Source: Sphingomonas paeninsulae (GTDB lineage Bacteria; Pseudomonadota; Alphaproteobacteria; Sphingomonadales; Sphingomonadaceae). From it: a DNA stretch of 64,000 bases. Under the pieces are notes generated by a model. The model saw only the letters and a list, made by a program, of their open reading frames with translations, had not been told where the DNA came from and did not search any database. The translations under genes were made by a program, and so were the position numbers. Below, one piece after another: positions 8,284 through 17,090 of the stretch (position 1 is its first letter; each line of letters starts with the position of its first letter). Location: contig NZ_CP032829.1 in NCBI RefSeq assembly GCF_003660165.1, forward strand, positions 248,001 to 312,000. Direction: 5' to 3'.

Positions 8284-9723
8284 TTACGTTAATTCGTGAA
8301 ACTGAAAACTATTTGCGGGGAAAACCGGGGGCATTCCGCCACCGCCGCCCAACATTCCGGCAAGCCCGCCAAGGCCACCGCCAGCACCGCCGCCCATCAT
8401 GCCCATGAGCGCCTTCATGCCGCCCATCTTCTTGAGCTTTTTCATGGCGGTCGCCATTTCCTGATGCATTTTCAACAGCTTGTTGACGTCCTGCACCGTC
8501 GTCCCCGACCCCTTGGCGATCCGAATCTTGCGCTTGGCCTGTAGCAGCTCGGGCTTGGCGCGCTCCTTCGCCGTCATCGACCCGATCATCGCGTCCATAT
8601 GGATCAGCATTTTATCGCTGACCGCACCGGACGCCATTGCCGCCTGCGCCTTTTTCATGCCGGGGATCATGCCCGCCAATGCACCAAGACCGCCCATTTT
8701 CTGCATCTGCGCTAGCTGCTGACGAAGGTCGTTCAGATCGAACTGCCCCTTGGCCATCTTGGCGGCCATCGCCTCGGCATCTTCGACCTGAATACTCTCA
8801 GCAGCGCGCTCGACCAGCGAGACGACGTCGCCCATACCGAGGATGCGCCCTGCAACCCGGCTTGGGTGGAACAGTTCCAGCCCGTCGAGTTTTTCGCCCG
8901 TACCGACGAACTTGATCGGCTTGCCGGTGACAGCACGCATCGACAGCGCAGCACCGCCACGCGCATCGCCATCCATACGCGTCAGGATAACGCCGGTCAG
9001 CGACACCTGATCGGTAAAGCTTTTCGCGACGTTAACCGCATCCTGTCCGGTCAGCGCATCGACGACCAGCAAAGTCTCTGCTGGCGACGACACATCCGAA
9101 ACCGCGCGCATTTCGTCCATCAACGCCTGATCGACATGCAGGCGGCCTGCGGTGTCGAGCATCAGGACATCATAGCCCTGCAATCTGGCGGCATTCAGCG
9201 CGCGACGGGCGATCTCGACTGGCTGCTGACCCGCCACGACCGGCAAAGTCGCAACATTGATCTGCGACCCCAGAACCGCCAATTGCTCCTGTGCAGCAGG
9301 GCGATTGACGTCCAGCGACGCCATTAAGACCTTTTTACGGTCTTTTTCGGTCAGTCTTTTGGCTATTTTGGCCGTTGTGGTCGTTTTTCCCGACCCCTGA
9401 AGACCGACCATCATGATGATCGCGGGCGGCGTTACGTCCAGTTCGAGGTCCGCCGTATCGCTGCCAAGCATGTCGACCAGCGCATCATTGACGATCTTTA
9501 CGACCTGCTGACCCGGCGTGATCGAGCGCAGGACGTTCTGGCCCACCGCCTTTTCAGTGACGCTATCGACGAACGAGCGGACAACCGGCAACGCGACATC
9601 TGCTTCGAGCAGCGCGATCCGCACTTCACGCATGGCGGCGCGAACATCGGCTTCGTTCAACGCACCGCGACCACGCAACGCGGCAAAGACACCGCCCAGA
9701 CGATCGCTCAGTGAATCAAACAT
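8284..9723 (-). CDS. ffh: Signal recognition particle protein Ffh (SRP54)
   Basis: GTPase that binds signal sequences and 4.5S RNA and delivers ribosomes to FtsY, also in this window. The NG domain has 'GLQGSGKTTTTAKIA' (P-loop), 'DTAGRLHVD' and 'TRMDGDARGGAALS'; the Met-rich M domain follows ('MGGLGALAGMIPGMKKAQ'). ATG 9723 (MFDSLSDRLGG) is preferred over an upstream TTG. As read the protein ends in an atypical tail; adding one C in the run at 8327-8331 gives a family-like end '...MPPGFPRK' with a stop at 8309-8311. It is first in the operon and preceded by a terminator-like hairpin. Confidence 0.97.
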   Translation of the reverse strand: MFDSLSDRLGGVFAALRGRGALNEADVRAAMREVRIALLEADVALPVVRSFVDSVTEKAVGQNVLRSITPGQQVVKIVNDALVDMLGSDTADLELDVTPPAIIMMVGLQGSGKTTTTAKIAKRLTEKDRKKVLMASLDVNRPAAQEQLAVLGSQINVATLPVVAGQQPVEIARRALNAARLQGYDVLMLDTAGRLHVDQALMDEMRAVSDVSSPAETLLVVDALTGQDAVNVAKSFTDQVSLTGVILTRMDGDARGGAALSMRAVTGKPIKFVGTGEKLDGLELFHPSRVAGRILGMGDVVSLVERAAESIQVEDAEAMAAKMAKGQFDLNDLRQQLAQMQKMGGLGALAGMIPGMKKAQAAMASGAVSDKMLIHMDAMIGSMTAKERAKPELLQAKRKIRIAKGSGTTVQDVNKLLKMHQEMATAMKKLKKMGGMKALMGMMGGGAGGGLGGLAGMLGGGGGMPPVFPANSFQFHELT

Positions 9724-9744
9724 AAGTCGTTCAAACTCCAACGC

Positions 9745-9780
9745 AAAAAACGCCAGCGGACGAAACCTCGTCGGCTGGCG
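9745..9780 (-). terminator. Intrinsic-terminator-like hairpin in the ffh leader
   Basis: On the minus strand a 7-bp stem (CGCCAGC/GCTGGCG), one C-C mismatch, a 5-bp stem (GACGA/TCGTC) and a GGTT loop are followed at once by six U residues. The U-run ends 21 bases before the ffh ATG. The upstream neighbour is on the opposite strand, so this hairpin does not end any visible gene. It fits an attenuator of the ffh operon or the end of a short leader RNA. Confidence 0.6.
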
Positions 9781-9919
9781 CGCATCCTTGGACGCGTTTC
9801 AATGTTGGTGCCGATAGGTGAAAGCACCCGTCCGGTCAACGCCTTACGCGCAGTTTAATATGTTCTTCACCCGTATTCGCTAGGCCGACATCTCGGAATT
9901 TACCTGGGGGCCAAACCAA

Positions 9920-11572
9920 GTGATCAAGGCTAATGCCAATAGCGCGAGCTCGAAGTCGCGCACGATCAATGCAAGAAACGATGTTCTCACGGGCGGCCTC
10001 GTCGTCGCTGCCCTCGTCCTGTTTGTCGGCACCGGCAGCCAGGTCGTTTCCAGCGTGCTCGACACAGTATCGGGGGTCGGCGGTGGAGTGGACCGTATGC
10101 TCTCGATCGCACTCATCCTGAATATTGCCCTGATCCTTTTCGGATGGCGCCGGTATCGCGACCTCTCTGACGAGATTTCAGAGCGAGCCACAGCGGAAGG
10201 CCGGGCCAACACACTTGCCCTGCGCGACCCGCTAACCGGGTTCTACAATCGCCGCGCCCTCACCGAACAAGGGGCCGAACTCTTTAATAAAACGATCAAG
10301 CGTCAAAAGTCGCTGGCGATGCTGATGCTCGACCTCGACCACTTCAAGAACGTCAACGACGTCCACGGCCATGCCATCGGCGACGCATTGTTAAAGTCGG
10401 TCGCTGCCGAAGTTGCCAAACTAATGCCACCCTCTGCCGTCGCGGCGCGATTGGGTGGCGATGAATTTGCCTGCATGTTCGCCTTCGATAGCGGCAGCCC
10501 CGAAGTGGTGGAGCGGGTCGCCCAGGCCATCGTGTCCCGCTTGTCGCTGCCATTCGATGCCGATGGCGCCCACGTTCATATTTCGGTTTCGCTGGGCATC
10601 AGCTTCTCGGACAGCACCTGTGAAAACATCGATGCGCTCACAAGGCGCGCCGACATCGCGATGTACGCGGCCAAGCATCAGGGGCGGAACCGTTATGCCT
10701 GGTTCGATGTCTCGATGGAGCGCGAACTGCAGGCGCGCAACGACGTTGAGTCAGGCCTGCGCATCGGCATTCCCAAAGGTGAATTCGTCCCTTATTTCGA
10801 ACAGCAGATAGATCTGACGACCGGGCGCCTCCACGGTTTCGAAATGCTGGCGCGCTGGGAACATCCAACCAAGGGTTTAATCCTGCCCGATCAGTTCATC
10901 GGAGTGGCCGAAGACACCGGCATGATTGCCGACCTATCAATGTCGGTGATGCGACAGGCAATGATCGAAGCGCGGAACTGGGATCCGTCGATTACGATCT
11001 CCGTCAATATCTCGCCAAGCCAGTTGAAAGATCCCTGGCTTGCACAAAAATTGGTAAAGCTGCTGACCGAAACAGGGTTTGCACCAAACCGGCTCGAAGT
11101 TGAAATCACAGAGACCTCCCTATTCGAGAACCTAGCACTCGCGCAGTCGATTGTCGGCAGCCTTAAGAATCAGGGCATCAAGCTTGCCCTCGATGATTTC
11201 GGCACCGGATATTCGTCGCTCGCCCACCTTCGGGCGTTGCCGTTCGATCGCATCAAGATCGACAAGAGTTTCATCCTGTCGATCATCGACAACCCGGAAA
11301 GCGCCGCGATCGTCAATGCGATAACGCGCCTTGGCGACAGCCTGGGCCTGCCCGTTACCGCAGAGGGTATCGAGGACGCAGCTATCGAGGAACGCCTGCG
11401 TCAACTCGGCTGCCACAAGGGGCAGGGCTGGTTGTATGGACGCCCCCTACCCATTCCGCAGGCCCGTGCGCTTCTGGCCGAACGTAACCTGTTGCCAAGC
11501 GCCCGCGCCTCGATAACCGCGCCCGAAGTTTTTGCCCAAAACGCGACACAGCCCATTCGTCGCGTCGGCTAA
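9920..11572 (+). CDS. Membrane GGDEF-EAL cyclic-di-GMP turnover protein
   Basis: Predicted to make and/or break cyclic di-GMP. 550 residues, with two N-terminal membrane segments (about 24-46 and 60-77) and no recognisable sensor domain. The GGDEF domain (about 95-255) keeps 'ARLGGDEFACMF'; no RxxD inhibitory site precedes it. The EAL domain (about 270-520) has 'GFEMLARWEHP' (EML in place of EAL, Glu retained), 'NISPSQL', 'EITETSLFEN', 'DDFGTGYSSL', 'IKIDKSFI' and 'AEGIED', so phosphodiesterase residues look complete. The GTG start follows a G-rich ribosome-binding site. Net direction cannot be told from sequence. Confidence 0.92.
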   Translation: MIKANANSASSKSRTINARNDVLTGGLVVAALVLFVGTGSQVVSSVLDTVSGVGGGVDRMLSIALILNIALILFGWRRYRDLSDEISERATAEGRANTLALRDPLTGFYNRRALTEQGAELFNKTIKRQKSLAMLMLDLDHFKNVNDVHGHAIGDALLKSVAAEVAKLMPPSAVAARLGGDEFACMFAFDSGSPEVVERVAQAIVSRLSLPFDADGAHVHISVSLGISFSDSTCENIDALTRRADIAMYAAKHQGRNRYAWFDVSMERELQARNDVESGLRIGIPKGEFVPYFEQQIDLTTGRLHGFEMLARWEHPTKGLILPDQFIGVAEDTGMIADLSMSVMRQAMIEARNWDPSITISVNISPSQLKDPWLAQKLVKLLTETGFAPNRLEVEITETSLFENLALAQSIVGSLKNQGIKLALDDFGTGYSSLAHLRALPFDRIKIDKSFILSIIDNPESAAIVNAITRLGDSLGLPVTAEGIEDAAIEERLRQLGCHKGQGWLYGRPLPIPQARALLAERNLLPSARASITAPEVFAQNATQPIRRVG

Positions 11573-11611
11573 GTGGACTTGCGGGCCGCGCGTCCCTAAA
11601 TCGCGCGGCTC

Positions 11612-12418
11612 ATGGCAGACCATTTTCATAAGATGCACGGACTCGGAAACGACTTCGTGGTTATCGATGCGCGAGAAAAGGCCGTCTCGATGACGGCTGC
11701 CCGCGCCCGGGCAATCGCGGACCGGCACAATGGGATCGGCTGCGACCAGCTTATCCTACTGGAACCCGCCGACGATGCCGATGCCGTCATGCGGATCTTC
11801 AATGCCGACGGCAGCATCGCCGAAGCGTGCGGAAATGCGTCGCGCGCTGTTGCTTTACTGATCGGCCGGAAAGCCGAACTCATAACGGCTGGGGGCCGCA
11901 TTACCGTCGAGCCCTTCGCGGATGGCGCTACAGTCGAGATGGGCTTGCCACATTTTGGCTGGGACGAGATCCCACTTGCCTATGCAATGGATACGTCAGC
12001 AATGCCCGTTGGATGGGAAGGTCTGTCCGACCCCGCCGCAGTCAACGTTGGTAATCCGCATCTGATTTTCTTTGTGGACGATTGTGACGCAGTTCCGCTC
12101 GACAGGCTTGGGCCTTTGATCGAGAACGACCCACTTTTCCCTGAACGAATCAACGTCAACGTGGCGACTTTGACTGGGCCGAACGCTATAAAATTACGCG
12201 TTTGGGAAAGGGGTGCCGGGTTGACGCTTGCTTGCGGTACAGGCGCCTGCGCCACTGCCGTCGCGGCGATCCGCAGCAAACGAGTAACTTCTCCGGTAGA
12301 AGTCTCACTCCCCGGCGGCATCCTCACGATCGCCTGGGCTGGAGGCGAACAAATCACGATGACCGGCCCAGCCACGCATGTTTTCACTGGTGAAACCCAC
12401 TGGGCAAATTTCGACTGA
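11612..12418 (+). CDS. dapF: Diaminopimelate epimerase
   Basis: Cofactor-independent racemase that converts LL- to meso-diaminopimelate for peptidoglycan and lysine. 268 residues. The two catalytic Cys lie in 'EACGNASRAVALL' (about residue 72) and 'LACGTGACATAVAAI' (about 211). The start motif 'FHKMHGLGNDFVVID' is diagnostic. It is the first of four overlapping genes (dapF-mtaB-ftsY-yciB); its TGA overlaps the mtaB ATG (TGATG). Confidence 0.97.
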   Translation: MADHFHKMHGLGNDFVVIDAREKAVSMTAARARAIADRHNGIGCDQLILLEPADDADAVMRIFNADGSIAEACGNASRAVALLIGRKAELITAGGRITVEPFADGATVEMGLPHFGWDEIPLAYAMDTSAMPVGWEGLSDPAAVNVGNPHLIFFVDDCDAVPLDRLGPLIENDPLFPERINVNVATLTGPNAIKLRVWERGAGLTLACGTGACATAVAAIRSKRVTSPVEVSLPGGILTIAWAGGEQITMTGPATHVFTGETHWANFD

Positions 12419-13620
12419 TGGGAGTCGAGGTTCACAATTTCGGGTGCCGACTGAACATCGCAGAGGGAGAGGCTATTCGCCTCGCCGCGGCAGACGCTGG
12501 AGCCATCACCGTCATCAACAGCTGTGCCGTGACGAACGAGGCAGTACAAAAGGCGCGGCAGGCCGTCCGCCGCGCAGCACGGACACGGCCCGGTGCGCGG
12601 ATCGTCGTCACCGGGTGTGCCGCGCAGATTGACCCCGCCCGCTTTGCCGCGATGCCCGAAGTGGCCGCAGTGATCGGCAATCGAGAAAAGCGGTTGGCCT
12701 CCGCTTATTCAGGCGCTGGCGAAGTGGGTGACATATTCACAGTCGCCCCTCTGCTCGCCCCCGTCGTCAGCGGGCGCGACCATGCACGAGCGTTCGTCGA
12801 GGTTCAGACCGGCTGCGATCATCGCTGCACCTTTTGCATTATACCGTTCGGGCGGGGGAACAGCGCATCGGCTCCGGCGTCTGCGGTGATCGAAGCCATT
12901 GGCGCGGCGGTTGCGCGGGGGCAGCAGGAGGTGATCCTGACCGGCGTCGACCTGACCAGTTACGAAGGCGGACTGGGCCTGCTCGTTGCCCGCATCCTGA
13001 AAGACGTGCCCGAACTTCCTCGCCTACGGTTGTCGTCACTCGACCCTATGGAAGTCGATCCGCTCTTGTTCGAATTACTGACGACCGAACCACGGATGAT
13101 GCCGCACGTTCACCTTTCGCTTCAAGCTGGCGACGATATGATCCTGAAGCGCATGAAACGCCGGCATTCGCGCACTCATGCGGTCGATCTGGTGCAGAAT
13201 CTCAGGACCGCCCGACCGGAAATCGCCATCGGAGCAGACATTATTGCAGGCTTCCCGACAGAGGATGAGGCAATGTTTGCGAACAGCCTCGCGCTGGTCG
13301 ATGACTGCGATATCGTTTTTGGTCACATCTTTCCATTCTCCCCGCGCGCCGGGACGCCAGCCGCGCGGATGCCCCAAATCTCGGCCACCCTGGCTCGGTC
13401 GCGGGCAGCCACGCTGCGGCTTGCAGTGGGCGCGCGAAAAGCGGCATGGCTGGCTTCGCTGGTCGGTTCCAGCCAGAAAGTGCTGGTCGAACGCGACGGC
13501 GTCAGCGGTCACGCCGAAAACTTCGCAAATGTAGCGTTGAACCCCGCAACGCCGGGTAGCATCATCACCCTTCGTATTGCCACCAGCGATGGCGAGCGGC
13601 TTTTGGAAAGCGCGCAATGA
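12418..13620 (+). CDS. mtaB: tRNA t6A37 methylthiotransferase MtaB
   Basis: Radical-SAM enzyme that adds a methylthio group to t6A37 of tRNAs reading ANN codons. 400 residues. The N-terminal UPF0004 domain has its cluster Cys in 'HNFGCRLNIAEGEA', 'VINSCAVTNEA' and 'VVTGCAAQID'. The radical-SAM CxxxCxxC is 'GCDHRCTFCIIPFGRG', and 'HLSLQAGDDMILKRMKRRHS' and 'GADIIAGFPTEDE' are typical. The short N-terminus fits MtaB better than MiaB or RimO. It overlaps dapF and ftsY at its two ends. Confidence 0.93.
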   Translation: MGVEVHNFGCRLNIAEGEAIRLAAADAGAITVINSCAVTNEAVQKARQAVRRAARTRPGARIVVTGCAAQIDPARFAAMPEVAAVIGNREKRLASAYSGAGEVGDIFTVAPLLAPVVSGRDHARAFVEVQTGCDHRCTFCIIPFGRGNSASAPASAVIEAIGAAVARGQQEVILTGVDLTSYEGGLGLLVARILKDVPELPRLRLSSLDPMEVDPLLFELLTTEPRMMPHVHLSLQAGDDMILKRMKRRHSRTHAVDLVQNLRTARPEIAIGADIIAGFPTEDEAMFANSLALVDDCDIVFGHIFPFSPRAGTPAARMPQISATLARSRAATLRLAVGARKAAWLASLVGSSQKVLVERDGVSGHAENFANVALNPATPGSIITLRIATSDGERLLESAQ

Positions 13621-14543
13621 CCGAAACTTCCTGGACGCAAAAGCTCGCCAACGGGCTAAAACGCACGTCGTCCAAACTGACCGACAACCTCGGCGGCCTG
13701 CTCGGTAGCGACCGACTGGACAAGGCAACGCTCGACGATGTGGAGGATGCCCTGATCGCGTCCGACCTCGGCCCCACCACGGCTGCGCGTATCCGCGACC
13801 GTCTGACGGACGCCCGCTTCGATCGGGGTGTCGATGAAAAAGCCGTTCGTGTGGTCATGGCGGATGAAATTGCAAAGGTGCTTGGCCCTGTCGCCAAGCC
13901 GTTGCGGATCGACGCATTCCCCCGACCTCAAGTGATACTTGTCATTGGAGTCAACGGATCAGGCAAGACGACGACAATCGCCAAGCTGGCCCATCTGTTT
14001 CTGGAGCAGGATTACGGCGTGATGCTGGCGGCGGGCGATACGTTCCGCGCCGCCGCGATCGGGCAATTGAAAGTCTGGGCTGAGCGACTGGGTGTGCCGA
14101 TCGTCACCGGTCCCGAGGGCGGCGATGCAGCAGGCGTCGTATTCGACGCCGTGAAACAGGCGACTGCGACCGGCATAGATGTGTTGATCGTGGACACCGC
14201 GGGTCGGCTGCAGAACAAACGCGAGTTGATGGACGAACTTGCCAAAGTCCGCCGCGTTCTGGGCCGTCTGAACCCAGCGGCTCCGCACGATGTCGTGCTC
14301 GTGCTGGACGCGACCACCGGCCAGAACGCGCTATCGCAGATCGAGATTTTCAAGGAGGTTGCAGGGGTGACCGGACTTGTCATGACTAAGCTGGACGGCA
14401 GCGCGCGCGGCGGTGTGCTGGTTGCGGCGGCTGAAAAATTCGGACTGCCGATCCACGCGGTCGGGGTCGGCGAAACCATTGACGATCTTCGCCCGTTCGA
14501 CGCGAACGAACTGGCGCGTGCCATTGCAGGAGTTACCAATTGA
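13617..14543 (+). CDS. ftsY: Signal recognition particle receptor FtsY
   Basis: Membrane-associated GTPase that docks the Ffh-ribosome complex at the translocon. Its 308 residues are essentially the NG domain; the long acidic A domain of E. coli FtsY is absent, as in many alphaproteobacteria. Motifs are 'GVNGSGKTTTIAKLA' (P-loop), 'AAGDTFRAAAIGQL', 'DTAGRLQNK' and 'TKLDGSARGGVLV'. The ATG overlaps the mtaB stop. Its partner ffh lies about 4 kb away on the other strand. Confidence 0.97.
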   Translation: MTETSWTQKLANGLKRTSSKLTDNLGGLLGSDRLDKATLDDVEDALIASDLGPTTAARIRDRLTDARFDRGVDEKAVRVVMADEIAKVLGPVAKPLRIDAFPRPQVILVIGVNGSGKTTTIAKLAHLFLEQDYGVMLAAGDTFRAAAIGQLKVWAERLGVPIVTGPEGGDAAGVVFDAVKQATATGIDVLIVDTAGRLQNKRELMDELAKVRRVLGRLNPAAPHDVVLVLDATTGQNALSQIEIFKEVAGVTGLVMTKLDGSARGGVLVAAAEKFGLPIHAVGVGETIDDLRPFDANELARAIAGVTN

Positions 14544-15150
14544 ACGTTCCTGACCAGACTGTGCCCGCACCTGCGCCAAAATCGCACCCGGGCTGGACGC
14601 TTGCCATCGACTATGGCCCGCTGGTCGCCTTTTTCGTGGCTTATAAATTCGCAGGCATCTTTACCGGCACCGCAATCTTCATGGTCGCTATGATCGCTGC
14701 GCTAGTCATTTCGCGCTGGAAACTGGGGAGAATTTCGCCAATGCTGTGGCTGTCGGCGATCCTGATCCTGGGCTTCGGGGGTCTGACCGTCTGGTTTCAC
14801 AATCCGAAATTCATCCAGCTAAAGCCAACGATCATTTACCTGTTGCTCGGAGGATTGCTGGCGATCGGGCTAGCGACCGGACGGCCATTGCTAAAATATG
14901 TGCTCGAGGCGGGCTATGACGGTCTGACCGATCGCGGCTGGATGATCCTGTCGCGGAACTGGGCAATATTCTTTTTCGCGATGGCTGGCTTCAACGAAAT
15001 CCTACGTCATACGCTTGATTTCGATATGTGGCTGACTGTGAAGGTCTGGGCGCTGCCGATACTTTCGTTTGCCTTTGCGCTTGCCAACATTCCAATTTTG
15101 ACAAAGCACGGTTTCGGCGAGGCGGTTGCTGCTAAGCCCCCGAGGGTTGA
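14540..15150 (+). CDS. yciB: YciB/septation protein A family membrane protein, apparent 3' frameshift
   Basis: Polytopic inner-membrane protein of the YciB/IspA (septation protein A) family, with about six hydrophobic segments; homologs affect envelope synthesis or intracellular septation. Motifs are 'WTLAIDYGPLVAFFVAYKF', 'FIQLKPTIIYLLLGG', 'WMILSRNWAIFFFAMAGFNE' and 'WLTVKVWALPILSF'. The TTG start overlaps the ftsY TGA and follows AGGAG. As read the frame runs to 15265 into the convergent sodB; adding one C at 15137-15141 gives a natural end 'AAKPPEG' at 15150, about 203 residues, the usual size. Confidence 0.85.
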
Positions 15151-15200
15151 TACATTCGATTGGCCGCCCCCTCCCCGGTTAAAGGGAGAAGGCACCGGGA

Positions 15201-15818
15201 TTATTTCTGATCCGCGCGCAATGCACCGTTGCCGTCGAGATTCTGGGCAACGAAGTCCCAGTTGATGATATTGCCAAGCACTGTCTCGGCGTACTTCGGC
15301 CGCGCGTTACGATAGTCGATGTAATAGGCATGTTCCCACACATCGAGAACGAGCAGCGGTTTGGGGCCTTTATCGGCGGGTGTGTCCGCATCGTGCAGCG
15401 AAGTGATCGCCAGCGTGTCGCCATCAAGTACCAACCAGGCCCAGCCACTGGCAAAATGGCCGACCGCTTCCTTCACCAATGCTTCGACCAGCGCCTCTGT
15501 CGATCCGAACTTCGCCGTTATCAGGTCGGCCAACTTGCTGGTCGGTTTTTGACCTGCGGGCGCAAGGCACTGCCAGAAAAAGCTGTGGTTCCAGATCTGC
15601 GCTGCATTATTAAATAAAGCTTTGTCACCAGCGGCCCGCGCCGTCGCTATGGTTTCAATCAGTGACTGCTGCGCACTGCCTTTGTCAGCGATCAGCGAGT
15701 TCGCTTTGTCGACATAGGCTTTGTGATGTTTGCCGTGATGATATTCAAGCGTTTCCGCCGACATGTGCGGTTGGAGAGCCGCGGGGTCGTAAGGAAGCTC
15801 GGGCAATACGAAAGGCAT
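15201..15818 (-). CDS. sodB: Superoxide dismutase, Fe type
   Basis: Cytosolic superoxide dismutase, 205 residues. Metal ligands are in 'TLEYHHGKHHKAYVD' (His near 27), 'IWNHSFFWQCL' (His near 75) and 'DVWEHAYYIDY' (Asp and His near 160). The Gln in 'FNNAAQIWNH' points to iron rather than manganese. The frame is open far upstream, but the ATG at 15818 (MPFVLPELPYD) matches the family start and follows a GGAG site. It is monocistronic and convergent with yciB. Confidence 0.96.
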   Translation of the reverse strand: MPFVLPELPYDPAALQPHMSAETLEYHHGKHHKAYVDKANSLIADKGSAQQSLIETIATARAAGDKALFNNAAQIWNHSFFWQCLAPAGQKPTSKLADLITAKFGSTEALVEALVKEAVGHFASGWAWLVLDGDTLAITSLHDADTPADKGPKPLLVLDVWEHAYYIDYRNARPKYAETVLGNIINWDFVAQNLDGNGALRADQK

Positions 15819-15891
15819 TCTAATCTCCGTGAAAAGTAGAAAGGGGGTTAGGTGTCGGGCCGATAACGCATGAAACTCGTAAAATGCTACG

Positions 15892-16917
15892 TCAGATCGC
15901 AGCTTTTTTCTCGAGCAGACCGTGCTTGCGCAAACAGTGGCGTAATTGATCGTAACTGAGAGAAAGAGCCCTCGCCGCGTCACGCTGATTGAAGCGGCAA
16001 CGGGCCAACGTGGCTTCGAGGATCGCGCGCTCATGCGCATCGACGGCGGCGCGCAGATCGCCGATGTTTTCGGTGACGATACGCAGCGGCGCATCAATCG
16101 CGACTGGCACCGGCCCGGTAGCGGCGGCAACCTCGACGGGACGCCAGGGGGAAGCAAACGGGTCGAACTCGATGTGATCGACTGGGAGGTCGGGACTGTC
16201 CCAACGATAGACCGCACGTTCCACCACGTTACGAAGCTCGCGGACGTTTCCGGGCCAGCCATGCCCTTGAAGCAATCGGTGCGCATCGTTGGAAAAGCCG
16301 GGCCAGCTATCCCAGCCAATTTCGGAGGCCATACGCCGACCGAAGTGATCGGTCAGCACGCGCACGTCGCCCTCACGCGCACGAAGCGGCGGTAGGGTCA
16401 GCACTTCGAACGCGAGACGATCGAGCAAATCGGCGCGAAACCGCCCCTTATCGACCAAGTTAGGCAAATGTTCGTTGGTTGCGGCAACGATGCGGACGTC
16501 GACGCGCACCGCGTTGTTTGCGCCGATGCGAGTAACCTCGCCATATTCAACGGCGCGCAACAGGCGTTCCTGCGCGGCAGCCGACAACGTTGCCAGTTCG
16601 TCGAGAAACAGGGTCCCGCCATCCGCTTCCTCGAAACGCCCGGCTCGCGCCCGCGTCGCGCCGGTGAAGGCACCGGCTTCGTGTCCGAATAGTTCAGCTT
16701 CGATCAGGCTCTCGGTCAGCGCGGCGCAGTTCATCGTTACCAGTGGTCCCGCCCAGCGCGGGCTGAGGCGATGGAGGCGTTCTGCGACGAGTTCCTTGCC
16801 CGTTCCCCGTTCACCGATAATGAGGACAGGGCGATTGAGTGCTGCCGCTCTGCTCGCTCTTTCAATGCTGTCGAGAAATGCGCCCGACTCTCCGACGAAT
16901 GCTTCGTTTCTTTCCAT
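15892..16917 (-). CDS. pspF: Phage shock protein operon activator PspF
   Basis: Sigma-54-dependent AAA+ activator without a receiver domain, normally held inactive by PspA. 341 residues from ATG 16917. Motifs are Walker A 'GERGTGKELVAERLH', the sigma-54 contact loop 'GAFTGATRARAGRFEEA', Walker B 'GGTLFLDELATL', and a C-terminal Fis-type helix-turn-helix 'NQRDAARALSLSYDQLRHCL'. It is divergent from the psp genes, and a palindrome and a sigma-54 promoter lie between them. The context and N-terminus 'AFVGESGAFLDSIERASRAA' support PspF over other activators. Confidence 0.95.
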   Translation of the reverse strand: MERNEAFVGESGAFLDSIERASRAAALNRPVLIIGERGTGKELVAERLHRLSPRWAGPLVTMNCAALTESLIEAELFGHEAGAFTGATRARAGRFEEADGGTLFLDELATLSAAAQERLLRAVEYGEVTRIGANNAVRVDVRIVAATNEHLPNLVDKGRFRADLLDRLAFEVLTLPPLRAREGDVRVLTDHFGRRMASEIGWDSWPGFSNDAHRLLQGHGWPGNVRELRNVVERAVYRWDSPDLPVDHIEFDPFASPWRPVEVAAATGPVPVAIDAPLRIVTENIGDLRAAVDAHERAILEATLARCRFNQRDAARALSLSYDQLRHCLRKHGLLEKKAAI

Positions 16918-16936
16918 TAACAATTAATGGCGTAAT

Positions 16937-16953
16937 TTGCTAATATTTAGCAA
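16937..16953. promoter_or_regulatory. Candidate PspF upstream activating sequence
   Basis: Perfect palindrome with 7-base arms TTGCTAA and TTAGCAA around TAT. It lies 54-70 bases upstream of the sigma-54 -24 element and 20 bases upstream of the pspF ATG. That is a normal distance for an enhancer-binding activator and would also let PspF repress its own gene. Confidence 0.6.
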
Positions 16954-17006
16954 GTTATATCTGCGCCACAAATCGGAAAACCACGGAAATCCGGCGTTTT
17001 TTAAAC

Positions 17007-17022
17007 TGGCACGGTCCCTGCA
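17007..17022 (+). promoter_or_regulatory. Sigma-54 promoter of the psp operon
   Basis: TGGCACGGTCCCTGCA matches the -24/-12 consensus (TGGCAC-N5-TTGCA), with exactly ten bases between the invariant GG (17008-17009) and GC (17020-17021). It lies 69 bases upstream of the TonB_C-domain gene. With pspF divergent next to it, it almost certainly drives the psp operon. Confidence 0.85.
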
Positions 17023-17090
17023 AAGTCATTCACATTCCCGCCGAATGGTTCGCCGGGAGCCAGATAACGCCAGGTTCAGGGAGACTTTCA

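Noticed and set aside
15819-16319. Upstream in-frame extension of sodB that would make a 372-residue protein
   Set aside because: The extension is antisense to the pspF C-terminal coding region, and the family start with a ribosome-binding site is at 15818.
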